The notes under the pieces were generated by a model that was not told the origin of the DNA, did no database searches, and saw nothing but the letters and a program-made list of their open reading frames with translations. A stretch of 64,000 nt of DNA from Planomicrobium sp. YIM 101495 (GTDB lineage: Bacteria > Bacillota > Bacilli > Bacillales_A > Planococcaceae): assembly GCF_009707665.1 (NCBI RefSeq), contig NZ_WLZW01000001.1, positions 1,178,001 through 1,242,000 on the forward strand, in the 5' to 3' direction. The position numbers and the translations under genes are program-made. Shown piece by piece: positions 54,647 through 63,480 of this stretch; the first letter of the stretch is position 1; every line of letters begins with the position of its first letter.

Positions 54647-55135
54647 ATGAATGATTGGAATTTAACAGAACAGCTGGCACCGAAAGCTGTTCCTTACTGG
54701 CGGATGTATGAACTCGTCACAAATATCATTTCTGCCCTCGTCCTGGGCGTCTTATTCTTCCTCGACTGGCGCTTTGACTGGTATACATGGATCGGCTGGG
54801 TACTCATCGGGATCGCTGTACTCTTCTTACTCAGCGTCATCTGGTCCATTATCAGCCCGCCGCTCCTCTACAAAAGCTGGCGCTACGACTTAGACGCAGA
54901 ATTCTTATACTTGCAATTCGGCATCTGGGAGCGGACAGAACAAGTCATCCCGATGTCCAAGATTCAAGCAGTCGCGATGAAGCAAGGGCCCATAATGCGT
55001 AAGTACGGCCTCGCTTCACTGTCCGTCGATACGATGGGGTCGAACCATGCAATCCCGGCGTTGCCGAAAAACATCGCTGAACAACTGCGTGAGCGCATCG
55101 CCCAGTTCGCGAAGATCAAAGAGGTGGAACAATGA
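54647..55135 (+). CDS. ydbS: YdbS-like bacterial PH domain membrane protein
   Basis: A 162-residue protein with two N-terminal membrane helices (about 25-70) and a bPH_2 domain (WRYDLDAEFLYLQFGIWERTEQVIPMSKIQAV). It overlaps ydbT by 4 bp (ATGA), the known gene pair of Bacillus. The products are implicated in resistance to membrane-active peptides; mechanism unknown. Confidence 0.9.
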   Translation: MNDWNLTEQLAPKAVPYWRMYELVTNIISALVLGVLFFLDWRFDWYTWIGWVLIGIAVLFLLSVIWSIISPPLLYKSWRYDLDAEFLYLQFGIWERTEQVIPMSKIQAVAMKQGPIMRKYGLASLSVDTMGSNHAIPALPKNIAEQLRERIAQFAKIKEVEQ

Positions 55136-56661
55136 TTGCGAAACGCCGCCATCATCCGGCTTCCATCTTGTTCAAGTACGGCCTTCTTGTGCGCAATCTG
55201 TTTTTCCTGTTTCTCATCTTGTTCATCTTCAACCGGACAGACCCATCGACGATCATTACATACGGCCGGTATGCTTTCCTTGCCTACCTTGCCTATTCGA
55301 TCGTCTCGACATTGTTGACTTGGCTGACGTCTTCCTACGCACTTGATGCGGAACGGTTCCATCTGTACAATGGCATCTTCAATAAAACCGAACGGACCAT
55401 TCCTTTCGCAAAAGTCCAGAACATCAACCGCCACACATCGTTTTTCCACAAAGTTCTCGGTCTGACCTCGATCCGCTTCGAAACGGCGACAGCTGGTGAA
55501 GAAGCTTCCGTGAAGTTTGATGTGCTGACAAAAAAAGGAGCGGCACGGATCGAAGAAATTGTCGAGGCGAAGCGCAAACCGGAAGTACGTGAGGAAACGG
55601 AAATTGGCGCTAAAGAGGATGACGCTCCATCTGCAGAGATTCCCTTGGCGAAGCCGAAAGCACCGGCACGCACCATCCATTTCCGCCCGACGACAAGAGA
55701 ACTCGTGAAGGCATCTTTCACTTCGTTCAGCTTCCTCTTGTTGGTTCCGCTTCTCGGCTCGCTTTACTACAACATCTCGGACTTCATCAACCTGGAAGAT
55801 CGCGTGGATGGCTTAGTTGGTGACGTGATGAGCTCAGGCTGGATTATCGCCGCGACCGTCCTTGTCATCCTTCTCGCATCCCTCGCGTTCGGCATTTTCC
55901 AGACATTCCGTAAATACGGCAAGTACGAAATCGCGTCTGACGACAAACGGATCTATATCCAAAAAGGGATCTTGTCGGAAACCTCCTTCTCCATCGCCAA
56001 AGACCGTGTACAGGCGATTGAAGTGAATCAGTCCTTCATCAAACGCCTGCTCGGTCTTGCGGAAGTGAAACTGATCAGTGCCGGCAGCTTGTCACTCGGT
56101 GAAGACAATCTCGACATCAGCTCGCTTTATCCATTCCTGCCGAAAGCGAAAGCGTACGCCATTGTTTCGGAACTGTTGCCGTCCTATACAATCCAAGAGG
56201 AGATGGAACGGTTGCCGCGCCGTTCACTCTGGCTCCGGATGCTCAAGCCGAGCTGGCTGTGGATCATTGTGACCGCGCTGCTTGTGTTTTTCAAACCGGA
56301 TTTCTTCCGCATCGAGCAGACGTGGTGGATTGCTTCAGCCTTGCTGCTCGTGCTCATCATCATGTCACGCGTGCTCGACTTTCTCCACACCCGTTTCTGC
56401 TTGAACGGTCAATTAATTCAGTTCAAGACTGGCGGCTTTACGACGTCGTTGTTCGTGACGAAGCGGGAAAAAGTCATCGAAGTCAAAGTGACGCAAAATG
56501 GTCTCCAGCGGCTGTTCGGGCTCCGTTCACTCGAAACCGTGACACGTGCAAAGCCTGTGCATCACTCGTACTTAACCGATGCGCCAGAGACGTTAGCGAG
56601 CGACTTCCATCAGTGGTACCGCGAACGGACGAACGAAATCGAACTTGAACCAGTTGAATAA
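55132..56661 (+). CDS. ydbT: YdbT-like protein with repeated bacterial PH domains
   Basis: A 509-residue protein with about six membrane helices arranged in pairs and three bPH_2 domains (about 70-150, 260-345 and 415-495; each with an RxxxxAKVQNI-like or KREKVIEVKV-type segment). The start overlaps the ydbS stop. Confidence 0.9.
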   Translation: MIAKRRHHPASILFKYGLLVRNLFFLFLILFIFNRTDPSTIITYGRYAFLAYLAYSIVSTLLTWLTSSYALDAERFHLYNGIFNKTERTIPFAKVQNINRHTSFFHKVLGLTSIRFETATAGEEASVKFDVLTKKGAARIEEIVEAKRKPEVREETEIGAKEDDAPSAEIPLAKPKAPARTIHFRPTTRELVKASFTSFSFLLLVPLLGSLYYNISDFINLEDRVDGLVGDVMSSGWIIAATVLVILLASLAFGIFQTFRKYGKYEIASDDKRIYIQKGILSETSFSIAKDRVQAIEVNQSFIKRLLGLAEVKLISAGSLSLGEDNLDISSLYPFLPKAKAYAIVSELLPSYTIQEEMERLPRRSLWLRMLKPSWLWIIVTALLVFFKPDFFRIEQTWWIASALLLVLIIMSRVLDFLHTRFCLNGQLIQFKTGGFTTSLFVTKREKVIEVKVTQNGLQRLFGLRSLETVTRAKPVHHSYLTDAPETLASDFHQWYRERTNEIELEPVE

Positions 56662-56669
56662 CGTCAAAA

Positions 56670-56700
56670 AGCCGCTCCGGAGAAGATCTCCGGAGCGGTT
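56670..56700. terminator. Bidirectional terminator
   Basis: CCGCTCCGGAG and CTCCGGAGCGG arms with an AAGAT loop, between ydbT and the convergent MBL hydrolase gene. Confidence 0.85.
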
Positions 56701-56745
56701 TCCGTTCGGCAATCAAGCCGGCACAATCAAATAGTAGACGCATTC

Positions 56746-57537
56746 TTAGTCATCCTGATTCGCCAAGATAGACGTCACGATATGCATTGAATCCCACTCC
56801 GTGCCTGAAAATGCGATGATCGGATACCTTTTCGGGAACAGCTCTTCCCTGATCTCCTCAACCGTCATCCCTTGCCCGTGCATGCGCTTCAGTTGAGCCG
56901 ACAAATTCTCAAGATATGCGAGCTTCTCCTCCAACTTGCTTCTCCCGTTCTCCACATAGCCCGCGTGGCTGCAAAAAATCGATGTGAATTCGTATTCAAG
57001 CAGCTTTCGGATCGATTGCATGATCTGCGGAATCGATTCATCACGCATGATGACTTTCGTTCGCGGATTGACGTACAAATCGCCCGTGAACATCACTTTC
57101 GACTCACCGTCGTAAAAAGCGACATGATCCCGCGCATGCCCTGGCGTCTCGATCACTTGCCAGTTCCGGCTGCGGGACGACACCACCGACTCCAGTGGCT
57201 GCGCTTCAAAAGGTGCACGCCTCCCCCACGTCTGAATCCGGTACTCTGGATAAGGCGTATCCTCGCTGCATTCTGTAAGCCCTTTCGGATGGACAAAAAT
57301 CGGAATGCCGAACTGTTGCTGAAGCCACGGTGCTGTGCCCGTATGATCTTCGTGGTTATGTGTCAAAACGACTTGGTCGATCGGATATTTGTTGTAGAAG
57401 GCGATTAATTCTTTCTCACATAGTTGTGGTCCCGCATCCACAAGCATGCCGTCGACGAAAAACACATAAACCTTTCCCATCTTCTCGACCGACATCTCCG
57501 CACAGACGACTCCTTCTTTTTCATCTACTACAAACAC
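56746..57537 (-). CDS. MBL-fold metallohydrolase
   Basis: A 263-residue metallo-beta-lactamase-fold enzyme with the zinc motif THNHEDHTG, a later His in ETPGHARDHV, an Asp in FTGDLYV and a His in CSHAGYV, so the two-metal site is intact. Substrate is unknown. The GTG at 57537 has GGGAGGG 6 nt upstream; an upstream in-frame extension has no such site. Confidence 0.9.
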   Translation of the reverse strand: MFVVDEKEGVVCAEMSVEKMGKVYVFFVDGMLVDAGPQLCEKELIAFYNKYPIDQVVLTHNHEDHTGTAPWLQQQFGIPIFVHPKGLTECSEDTPYPEYRIQTWGRRAPFEAQPLESVVSSRSRNWQVIETPGHARDHVAFYDGESKVMFTGDLYVNPRTKVIMRDESIPQIMQSIRKLLEYEFTSIFCSHAGYVENGRSKLEEKLAYLENLSAQLKRMHGQGMTVEEIREELFPKRYPIIAFSGTEWDSMHIVTSILANQDD

Positions 57538-57656
57538 GATGTTCCCTCCCTCATTTTGCAATCTATTTCTCCACTTTACCACTAAGTTGAGTGAATAGTC
57601 ACTCACTTATTTAATCGCATTTAAAAACATGCCGCGTGTGACGGCATGCTCATTAA

Positions 57657-58436
57657 TTATTGGACTGTCACGGTCCGGGCATGTGCAATCGCTTGCTGCA
57701 CCGTCGAGAATGTCAGGAATCCATCGTTACCCGCTCCTGTTATCTCAATGGCCATCTTCGGATTGATCCCGGTCACGTACAGATGGCTGCCCATGAGACG
57801 CAGCACATCCTGGATGATTATCAGCTGTTGTGCCGGGAAATGGTCTTCCCAGATGATACCCGAAATATCGATGATGATGTGCATCGTTGCAGACTGTTTG
57901 ACGTACTCGCTCAATTTGGTCGTCAAGATGCTGAAGCGGTCGTTGTCCATTCTCCCGACAAGCGACACAGCAGCAAGGTTTTCGTCGACCGGTAAGATCG
58001 GCAGCATCAAGCGGCTGATTTCCTCTTCTTTTTCCGTGAGCAAGACACGCTGTTCTTCTTCCACGGAGACGTTCGTCTGTGTTCCGATAAAGAATAATTG
58101 ATCCTCAACACGGACCGGTGCGATGTGCAGCCGATTCCAAAAAGACGAGCCGTCTTTCCGGAAATTCTTCAACACGACCGTTACTGACTTCTCATTCTCG
58201 ATTGCTTCCCGGACTTTTTTCACTTGTCCAGGATTCGTCCCATCCCCTTGCAGGAAGCGGCAATTCTTTCCTTCGATTTCTTCCCGTGAATAGCCCGTCA
58301 GCTTTTCAAAGGTCCGATTCGTATAGATGATCGGATTGTCTTTCAATTGTGGATCTGTCACGACCGTCGCCACTTCGCTTCCTTCAAGCATGGCTTCAAA
58401 TAACGTGCTTATTGTTGATTCGCTTAAATTCTTCAT
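57657..58436 (-). CDS. ytvA: Blue-light photoreceptor YtvA-like (LOV-STAS)
   Basis: A 259-residue LOV-STAS protein. The flavin-adduct Cys is Cys59 in GKNCRFLQG; the LOV core spans about residues 18-125, a helical linker follows and the STAS domain covers about 150-255 (IDISGIIWED). In Bacillus YtvA feeds blue light into the general stress (SigB) pathway through the stressosome. The ATG at 58436 has AAGGTGGGAG about 7 nt upstream. Confidence 0.95.
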   Translation of the reverse strand: MKNLSESTISTLFEAMLEGSEVATVVTDPQLKDNPIIYTNRTFEKLTGYSREEIEGKNCRFLQGDGTNPGQVKKVREAIENEKSVTVVLKNFRKDGSSFWNRLHIAPVRVEDQLFFIGTQTNVSVEEEQRVLLTEKEEEISRLMLPILPVDENLAAVSLVGRMDNDRFSILTTKLSEYVKQSATMHIIIDISGIIWEDHFPAQQLIIIQDVLRLMGSHLYVTGINPKMAIEITGAGNDGFLTFSTVQQAIAHARTVTVQ

Positions 58437-58762
58437 CAAAAAACTCCCACCTTTTTTATCATTCGCACAGGCAAGATGCCCTTGCCTGAACTCTTCTCCA
58501 TTTCCCCTTTGCATCAAAAAACGAATTCCGAGAAAAAATGCGCTGTCTCTATTTTATCGAAAAGTGCGCTAGGTGCGCAATCCATGAATATTGAGCACAA
58601 AAATACTTCATCAAAAACAGAGTAACTCTCTTTCCTCTTGCCTAATCAGCTTCAGTTTAAACATCTTTGCGGGCATTCATTGCAATTCCATTGAAAGCGC
58701 ACGAATCCCATTCAAAAGAATTGGTCGGCTTATCGCAAAAAGCAATAGCTGCATGATGACAG
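58437..58762. promoter_or_regulatory. Upstream region of ytvA
   Basis: The gene-free stretch holds a perfect hairpin CAGGCAAG (58468-58475) with CTTGCCTG (58481-58488) close to the ytvA ribosome site and a TGCGC-TAGGT-GCGCA repeat near 58565-58579 beside a possible minus-strand -10. No SigB consensus was found. Confidence 0.4.
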
Positions 58763-58800
58763 AAAAAAAGAACACCCGCGCCTCCCTGGCCGGATGTTCT
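58763..58800 (-). terminator. Terminator of the PatB/MalY gene
   Basis: On the minus strand AGAACATCCG pairs with CGGGTGTTCT and seven T follow. Confidence 0.82.
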
Positions 58801-58804
58801 GCAC

Positions 58805-59992
58805 CTATGACAAATCTTCGAAAGCCTTCGCGATGCGTGTCATCGCTTCTTGGATCAACGGTCGCGGTGACGGTGTGCAAATGCGCTGGAACTGACTGCC
58901 TTCCTCACCGAACAAATGGCCATCCTCAAGCAGCACGTTCGCCTGATTGTAGATGCGGTCGTGGATCTCATCCGGCGTCAGTCCGTAACCGCCGAAGTCC
59001 AGCCACATGACGTACGTCCCGTCCGGAATCGACGTCTTCACTTTCGGCATCTTCTCCTTCAGGAACGTCTCGATCCACTCCATCGTGCCATCGATATATT
59101 CCTTCAGCTGATCCAGCCAGTCTTCGCCTTCATTATAAACCGCGATCACCGCAGAAATCGCGAATGGTGACGCGAGTTGCATCCCCATCTCAAGGGCATA
59201 TTTCGCACGGAGGTCCGGATCTGTAATGATGACATTCGTGCAATGCAGTCCTGCAGTATTGAACGTCTTATTGATCGCGGTACATGTAATGATATGAGAT
59301 GAATCTTCCACTGCCTTCGCCATCGGCATGAACGTCTTCCCTTGTCTCACTAAGTCTCCATGGATTTCATCCGCGATGATCAGCACATCATGTTTCCGGC
59401 AAATCTCCGCCATCCGGCTCAGTTCCTCTTTCGTATACACTTTCCCGGTCGGGTTGTGAGGGTGGCAAAGAATAAACAGCTTCGTATTGTCGTCAGCGGC
59501 TTTCGCTTCGAAATCCTCAAGATCCAAAACATACTTCCCGTTTTCCAAGACGAGTGGGTTGTTGACGACTACGCGCGCGTTCCCTTCGATCGCAGAAGTG
59601 AACGGCGGGTACACCGGCCGCTGGATCAGCACTCCATCTCCCGGCTCCGTGAGCGCTTTGACCGCCACGTTCAGCGCATGCACAGTCCCCGGGCTATAGA
59701 CGATCGCCTCTTTCGGAAAATGCCAATCGTGGCGCTTTTGGAACCAATGCTGGATCGCTGCGAAATACTCATCAGGAAAGACCGAATAGCCGTAAATCCG
59801 GTGATCGACTGTCTTGTGCAGTGCATCGACGAGCGGCTGCGGCACTGGCAAATCCATATCTGCTGTGAAAAGTGGAATCGTCTCTGCGTCATAACGCTCC
59901 GTTAAACCGAACTCCTTGATTAACTCTGCGCCGTCCCATTTCAGTGAATACGTATTTCTTCGATTGATGAACTCATCGAAATTATACTTCAA
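58805..59992 (-). CDS. PatB/MalY-family PLP-dependent C-S lyase or aminotransferase
   Basis: A 395-residue fold-type I PLP enzyme of the MalY/PatB group (cystathionine beta-lyase-like). The PLP Lys is in INKTFNTAGLH; HPHNPTGKVY and ADEIHGDL match the family. It probably cleaves cystathionine or other cysteine conjugates. The TTG at 59992 is used because GAGGAGG lies 9 nt upstream; an in-frame extension has no site and no similarity. Confidence 0.9.
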   Translation of the reverse strand: MKYNFDEFINRRNTYSLKWDGAELIKEFGLTERYDAETIPLFTADMDLPVPQPLVDALHKTVDHRIYGYSVFPDEYFAAIQHWFQKRHDWHFPKEAIVYSPGTVHALNVAVKALTEPGDGVLIQRPVYPPFTSAIEGNARVVVNNPLVLENGKYVLDLEDFEAKAADDNTKLFILCHPHNPTGKVYTKEELSRMAEICRKHDVLIIADEIHGDLVRQGKTFMPMAKAVEDSSHIITCTAINKTFNTAGLHCTNVIITDPDLRAKYALEMGMQLASPFAISAVIAVYNEGEDWLDQLKEYIDGTMEWIETFLKEKMPKVKTSIPDGTYVMWLDFGGYGLTPDEIHDRIYNQANVLLEDGHLFGEEGSQFQRICTPSPRPLIQEAMTRIAKAFEDLS

Positions 59993-60127
59993 GTAAATCT
60001 GCCTCCTCTGATGTATGTGCTCACGTCCTGCACTTACTTCGCAGGAAGTCTCCCATTTCCTTCTATTATACATGACGCCATTGAAAAAACCGATGCATGA
60101 GCATTGCACTCACGCACCGGTGGATTT

Positions 60128-60703
60128 TCAAAAAATCCGCTTGCTTTCTTCTGACGGACTCAGCTCGAAATTCAAGCGGTTCCCGTCTTTTTTCAAATGG
60201 TACACTTCCGACGGCTCGTTGATCAGCGCGACGAATTCACGCTTTCGCGTCAGCGTCTTATACCTCAGTTCATACGCTTTCTTCAATCGTGTATCGAACC
60301 CCAATTTGCTGATGTTCGCGATGATTGTCCCCCCGCTGCTCATATGGACGAGCGTTTCATCCGCGCCGTGCTTCTCGGTCTTGCGGATGTGGCGGATGGA
60401 AAACCAGATACAGTCGTGACGCTTCGGTGAAACGCAAGGCATCAAGATAATATCGAGTTCTTCATTGATCACCAGCGGATAGCGGTGACTCGCGCCGATC
60501 AGTGCCTTGGAGCTGAGTGTCGCTCCGTGGATGCTCGAACCGAGATACTGGAGATTCCGTTCGATCAGTTCAAATGGACTCATATCCGCGACCGTCGTCC
60601 CTTGGCGGTGACACATCAATGTATGCAAATATCCAAACTCATCATGTTGCGGCAAAATCGCCATCGTATCCGGTTTGATCGCATATTGCTTTTCTAATCC
60701 CAT
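60128..60703 (-). CDS. comK: Competence transcription factor ComK
   Basis: A 191-residue ComK homologue, recognised by RNLQYLGSSIHGA, the ISHKPP-like segment SHRYPLVINEELDIILMP and RHDCIWFSIRHI. ComK activates DNA-uptake genes and its own promoter. The ATG at 60703 has AAAAGGGGG about 9 nt upstream. The gene is preceded by an intrinsic terminator and a structured leader, so its expression may need readthrough. Confidence 0.93.
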   Translation of the reverse strand: MGLEKQYAIKPDTMAILPQHDEFGYLHTLMCHRQGTTVADMSPFELIERNLQYLGSSIHGATLSSKALIGASHRYPLVINEELDIILMPCVSPKRHDCIWFSIRHIRKTEKHGADETLVHMSSGGTIIANISKLGFDTRLKKAYELRYKTLTRKREFVALINEPSEVYHLKKDGNRLNFELSPSEESKRIF

Positions 60704-60744
60704 TGAAAAAAATCCCCCTTTTGTCGTTTGCACTTAATTTATGC

Positions 60745-60964
60745 ACAAAAAAGGAGTATACTTGGACATAAGGTTGGTATACTCCTTCCCTAGACCCCCG
60801 GGTGTTCGTCGGTCAGACAATCACACCCGGGGATTTCTTATGTAAAGCGTCTGCTTCACAATGCATCCCCCCAATCTTCAACTTTATCGGCGGTATTTTT
60901 TATGCGCTTATTTACGGATTTTAGAACCATATTCCACCATTTATTCAAGCGCTCTACTGCCGTT
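60745..60964 (-). ncRNA. Structured RNA with own promoter and terminator upstream of comK
   Basis: Three stems can be read on the minus strand. Near the start: CGGCAGTA with TACCGCCG (60887-60962) enclosing GCGCTT/AAGCGC. In the middle: CCCCGGGTGT/ACACCCGGGG (60796-60832). At the end: an 11-bp stem AAGGAGTATAC/GTATACTCCTT (60751-60787) followed by six T, an intrinsic terminator. Between them a GGGGGG site precedes a 12-codon GTG frame ending at the second hairpin. It is either a small RNA or an attenuator for comK. Confidence 0.6.
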
Positions 60965-60970
60965 ATTTAG

Positions 60971-61000
60971 ATTATATAGGCAAACAATCCCATCTGTCTA
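60971..61000 (-). promoter_or_regulatory. Promoter of the comK-upstream RNA
   Basis: Minus strand TAGACA (complement 60995-61000), 18-bp spacer, TATAAT (complement 60971-60976). Confidence 0.65.
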
Positions 61001-61020
61001 ACTCTTTTTAATTTTCTTTC

Positions 61021-61053
61021 AAATTATATTTTAATCGCTTAAAACCCTTTTAT
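61021..61053. promoter_or_regulatory. Possible ComK AT-boxes
   Basis: Two imperfect AAAA-N5-TTTT motifs, AAATTATATTTTA (61021-61033) and AAAACCCTTTTAT (61041-61053), have centres 20 bp apart, just upstream of the promoter at 60971-61000. ComK autoregulation is plausible but AT-richness makes chance matches likely. Confidence 0.35.
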
Positions 61054-61140
61054 AACGGTGTTTTCAGTATGTGCAATTTTTAAGACAAATAGGTCTGAGG
61101 AGGCAGTTTCGCTTTTTTTCTAGAAATCGAGAGTGAAGCT

Positions 61141-61575
61141 TTATACCTGCTCGCCGTTGCCAGGATAAAGTTCCTCGATATACACTTTCGTTTCGGCGAT
61201 TAATTGCTCCAAGACTACTTCGTCCACATCCGGCAATTTATTGATATACACGCACGATTTCCCACTCGTATATTTCCCAAGCTTCGCAAGCAACTCGTTC
61301 CGCGTATCCTCATCCGTCGTGAAGTACAAGCTGTGCTTCGTTTTTCGCGGGGAAAATCCGACAATCGGCGCATCGCCTTCGTGCCCTGTCGCGTACACGT
61401 AATGATATGAACCGAATCCGATGATACTCGGCCCCCACATTTTCGGCGGATAGCCACTCACCCGCTCGAACATCTCCAGTAAGCGGTACGCATCTTCCCG
61501 CTTGGCCGGCCGTTCGATCTCCTCGATGAACGCGATGACATCCGCATCCGTCTCAGTCGTTTTCTGCTTATACAT
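61141..61575 (-). CDS. DUF1801 family protein
   Basis: A 144-residue DUF1801 protein (YdhG-like): AKREDAYRLLEMF, MWGPSIIGFGSYHYVY and GKSCVYINKLPDVD are typical. Function is unknown. The ATG at 61575 is 9 nt after AAGGAGG; an ATG six codon positions earlier touches the site. Confidence 0.9.
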   Translation of the reverse strand: MYKQKTTETDADVIAFIEEIERPAKREDAYRLLEMFERVSGYPPKMWGPSIIGFGSYHYVYATGHEGDAPIVGFSPRKTKHSLYFTTDEDTRNELLAKLGKYTSGKSCVYINKLPDVDEVVLEQLIAETKVYIEELYPGNGEQV

Positions 61576-61716
61576 ACGTCTCATCCTCCTTCTTTTCTTA
61601 CAAGTAGCTTTCTCGAACAACTTCCCGAACTCCTTCTTTGTCCCGCCATGTTAATCTCCATCGAAGAAAGGGTATAATGAAATCAATACGCCATTACATA
61701 ACAAGGAGGAACTCAC

Positions 61717-62178
61717 ATGGATACGACTTTAATCTTGTGGATTGCGCTCGGCCTCGTCATTCTCGGACTCGTGATCGCAGTCATCGGCATCCTGCTGCTG
61801 CTCAAAGGCATGAAAGGCCCGATGAAAGAAATCAAAGGCTCTGCAGATAATCTGAAAGAGCGCATGGAGAACATCCAGCTCGAAACGTCGAAGCTCTCGC
61901 ATACAGCGAACGAGCTGAAAGTCGACATTGACGGGAAGAAAGAAAAAATCACCACTGTCGTCGATGCCGGCAAAGGAACAGTCAACTCGGTCGTCGACAT
62001 GAACTCAAGCGTCCGCGTCATCACATCCAACATTTCGGAACGCGTCTCCAACAGTAAACAGAACGAAGCGGAAGTGAACCAATGGACAGGTGTCGCAGCA
62101 AACCTCCTCGGTATGTGGGAAGCTTACCGAGATGGGAAGAAAACCGGCAACGCACCAACTGAACGTTCAAGATATTGA
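61717..62178 (+). CDS. DUF948 family membrane-anchored protein
   Basis: A 153-residue protein with one N-terminal membrane helix (residues 5-28) and a long helical region with coiled-coil character (38-120), the DUF948/YtxG layout. Possible general stress or envelope role. Start follows AAGGAGG. Confidence 0.85.
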   Translation: MDTTLILWIALGLVILGLVIAVIGILLLLKGMKGPMKEIKGSADNLKERMENIQLETSKLSHTANELKVDIDGKKEKITTVVDAGKGTVNSVVDMNSSVRVITSNISERVSNSKQNEAEVNQWTGVAANLLGMWEAYRDGKKTGNAPTERSRY

Positions 62179-62180
62179 AA

Positions 62181-62210
62181 AAAGACAGCCGCGGCTGTCT
62201 TTTTCTTGTG
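62181..62210 (+). terminator. Terminator of the DUF948 gene
   Basis: A 22-nt perfect palindrome AAAGACAGCCG/CGGCTGTCTTT followed by T residues, beginning 3 bp after the stop. Confidence 0.85.
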
Positions 62211-62244
62211 CGTTTATTTAACTATTTTCCGGGCGTAAAAACAT

Positions 62245-62296
62245 ATCTGAAATTTCAGATACAAAAGATTACAAACAGAAAAAATCGTGGTAAAAT
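62245..62296 (+). promoter_or_regulatory. Promoter of the SLH protein gene with upstream palindrome
   Basis: TTACAA (62269-62274), 16 bp, TAAAAT (62291-62296) is preceded by the 16-bp perfect palindrome ATCTGAAATTTCAGAT (62245-62260), a likely operator or activator site. Confidence 0.55.
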
Positions 62297-62321
62297 GAAA
62301 ACAAAATGGGAGGGTTTCAAG

Positions 62322-63425
62322 ATGAAAACGCTCGGTTCTCTTCTTGCTGCTGCCGTCCTCACGTTCGGTTTATTTTCTTCTCCCGCCACTGCGATCGTCC
62401 TGTTTGATGACGTCAATGCAGATCATTCGTTTGCGTTCGAAATCGCGTATTTGCATGAGGAAGGAATCATCAACAGCTATACTGATGGCACGTTCCGTCC
62501 AAATGCACCAGTTACAAGAGCTCACGCTGCCGCGATGATCGTCCGTGCACTGGACTTGGATGATTCACCGCGCCAAACAGGCTTCCGTGATGTGCCAGCA
62601 AGCCACACCTTTTCCGGTCCTATTGCAGCAGCTGTTGACGAAGAAATCGTCTTTGGCTTCGCCAACAATTATTTCGGGCCAGGTTTGGCTGTCACACGTG
62701 CACAGGTCGCTGCAATGCTTGACCGTGCATTTTACTTCCCTGAAGCATCTGACAATGGATTCACGGACATGCACGCTAATCACTTTGCATTCGATTCAGT
62801 CTCTCGACTCGCGGATGCGGGCGTTGCACTCGGCTATCCTGACAACCGTTTCCGACCAGACGCTCCGGTAACGCGTGCACAATTCTCCGCTTTCCTAGCA
62901 CGCACCATCGAGCCGTCCTTCATTCCTGAGAAAAAGGAACTGCTGACGATGGCGAATGAAATCTTGGCTGATCTGAAAGTCGAAAACTTCGTGGATGTTG
63001 CAACATATGTCGGCACAGAAAATGGCCTGACGTTCTGTCCGTATAGTGGTGGATGCTTCGAAGATGGTGGCGTCACTTTTGCGAAGGCCGAGCTTCCTGC
63101 CTTCATGACGGATGAGACCGAGCGGCTTTGGGGCTATGAAGACGGCAGCGGATTCGCAATTAAAGAAACACCTGCCGAATACTATGACGACTACTTGCTC
63201 GATGCCAACTATACTTCAAAAACACGCTTTGACCGGACCGAGCAGCCGATGACCCAAGACTGGATCCACATGCTTTACCCGGAAGCGACCATCGTCGAAT
63301 TCTACTTCCCGGGCACTGCGCAGTACGAGGGCATGGATTGGCAAAGCTTGAACATGGTCTTCGAGAAAACAGCCAGTGGCGACTGGATTCTCGTCGCGAT
63401 CATTAATGACCGTTGGACGATTTGA
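62322..63425 (+). CDS. SLH domain-containing secreted protein
   Basis: A 367-residue exported protein. Signal peptide (to about residue 25), three SLH repeats (about 26-200, each with an FRPNAPVTRA- or FGPGLAVTRA-type motif) and a C-terminal domain of unknown type (about 210-367) with a Cys pair in FCPYSGGC. It should be attached to the cell wall by the SLH repeats, as is the nucleotidase-like protein at the left end. The ATG at 62322 follows GGGAGGG. Confidence 0.88.
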   Translation: MKTLGSLLAAAVLTFGLFSSPATAIVLFDDVNADHSFAFEIAYLHEEGIINSYTDGTFRPNAPVTRAHAAAMIVRALDLDDSPRQTGFRDVPASHTFSGPIAAAVDEEIVFGFANNYFGPGLAVTRAQVAAMLDRAFYFPEASDNGFTDMHANHFAFDSVSRLADAGVALGYPDNRFRPDAPVTRAQFSAFLARTIEPSFIPEKKELLTMANEILADLKVENFVDVATYVGTENGLTFCPYSGGCFEDGGVTFAKAELPAFMTDETERLWGYEDGSGFAIKETPAEYYDDYLLDANYTSKTRFDRTEQPMTQDWIHMLYPEATIVEFYFPGTAQYEGMDWQSLNMVFEKTASGDWILVAIINDRWTI

Positions 63426-63435
63426 GTAGAGAATG

Positions 63436-63480
63436 AAGGAGAACCGCCTGCCGCGGATGCGGGGCGGTTCTCCTTTTTTT
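63436..63480 (+). terminator. Terminator of the SLH protein gene
   Basis: GGAGAACCGCC and GGCGGTTCTCC arms followed by seven T; it also faces the end of the convergent TPR gene. Confidence 0.9.

Noticed and set aside
60745..60964. 6S RNA, SRP RNA, RNase P RNA or tmRNA
   Set aside because: The length and long 5' hairpin raised the idea, but the SRP GGAAGCAGC-type and RNase P conserved cores are missing, and the ends do not pair as in tmRNA or 6S RNA.
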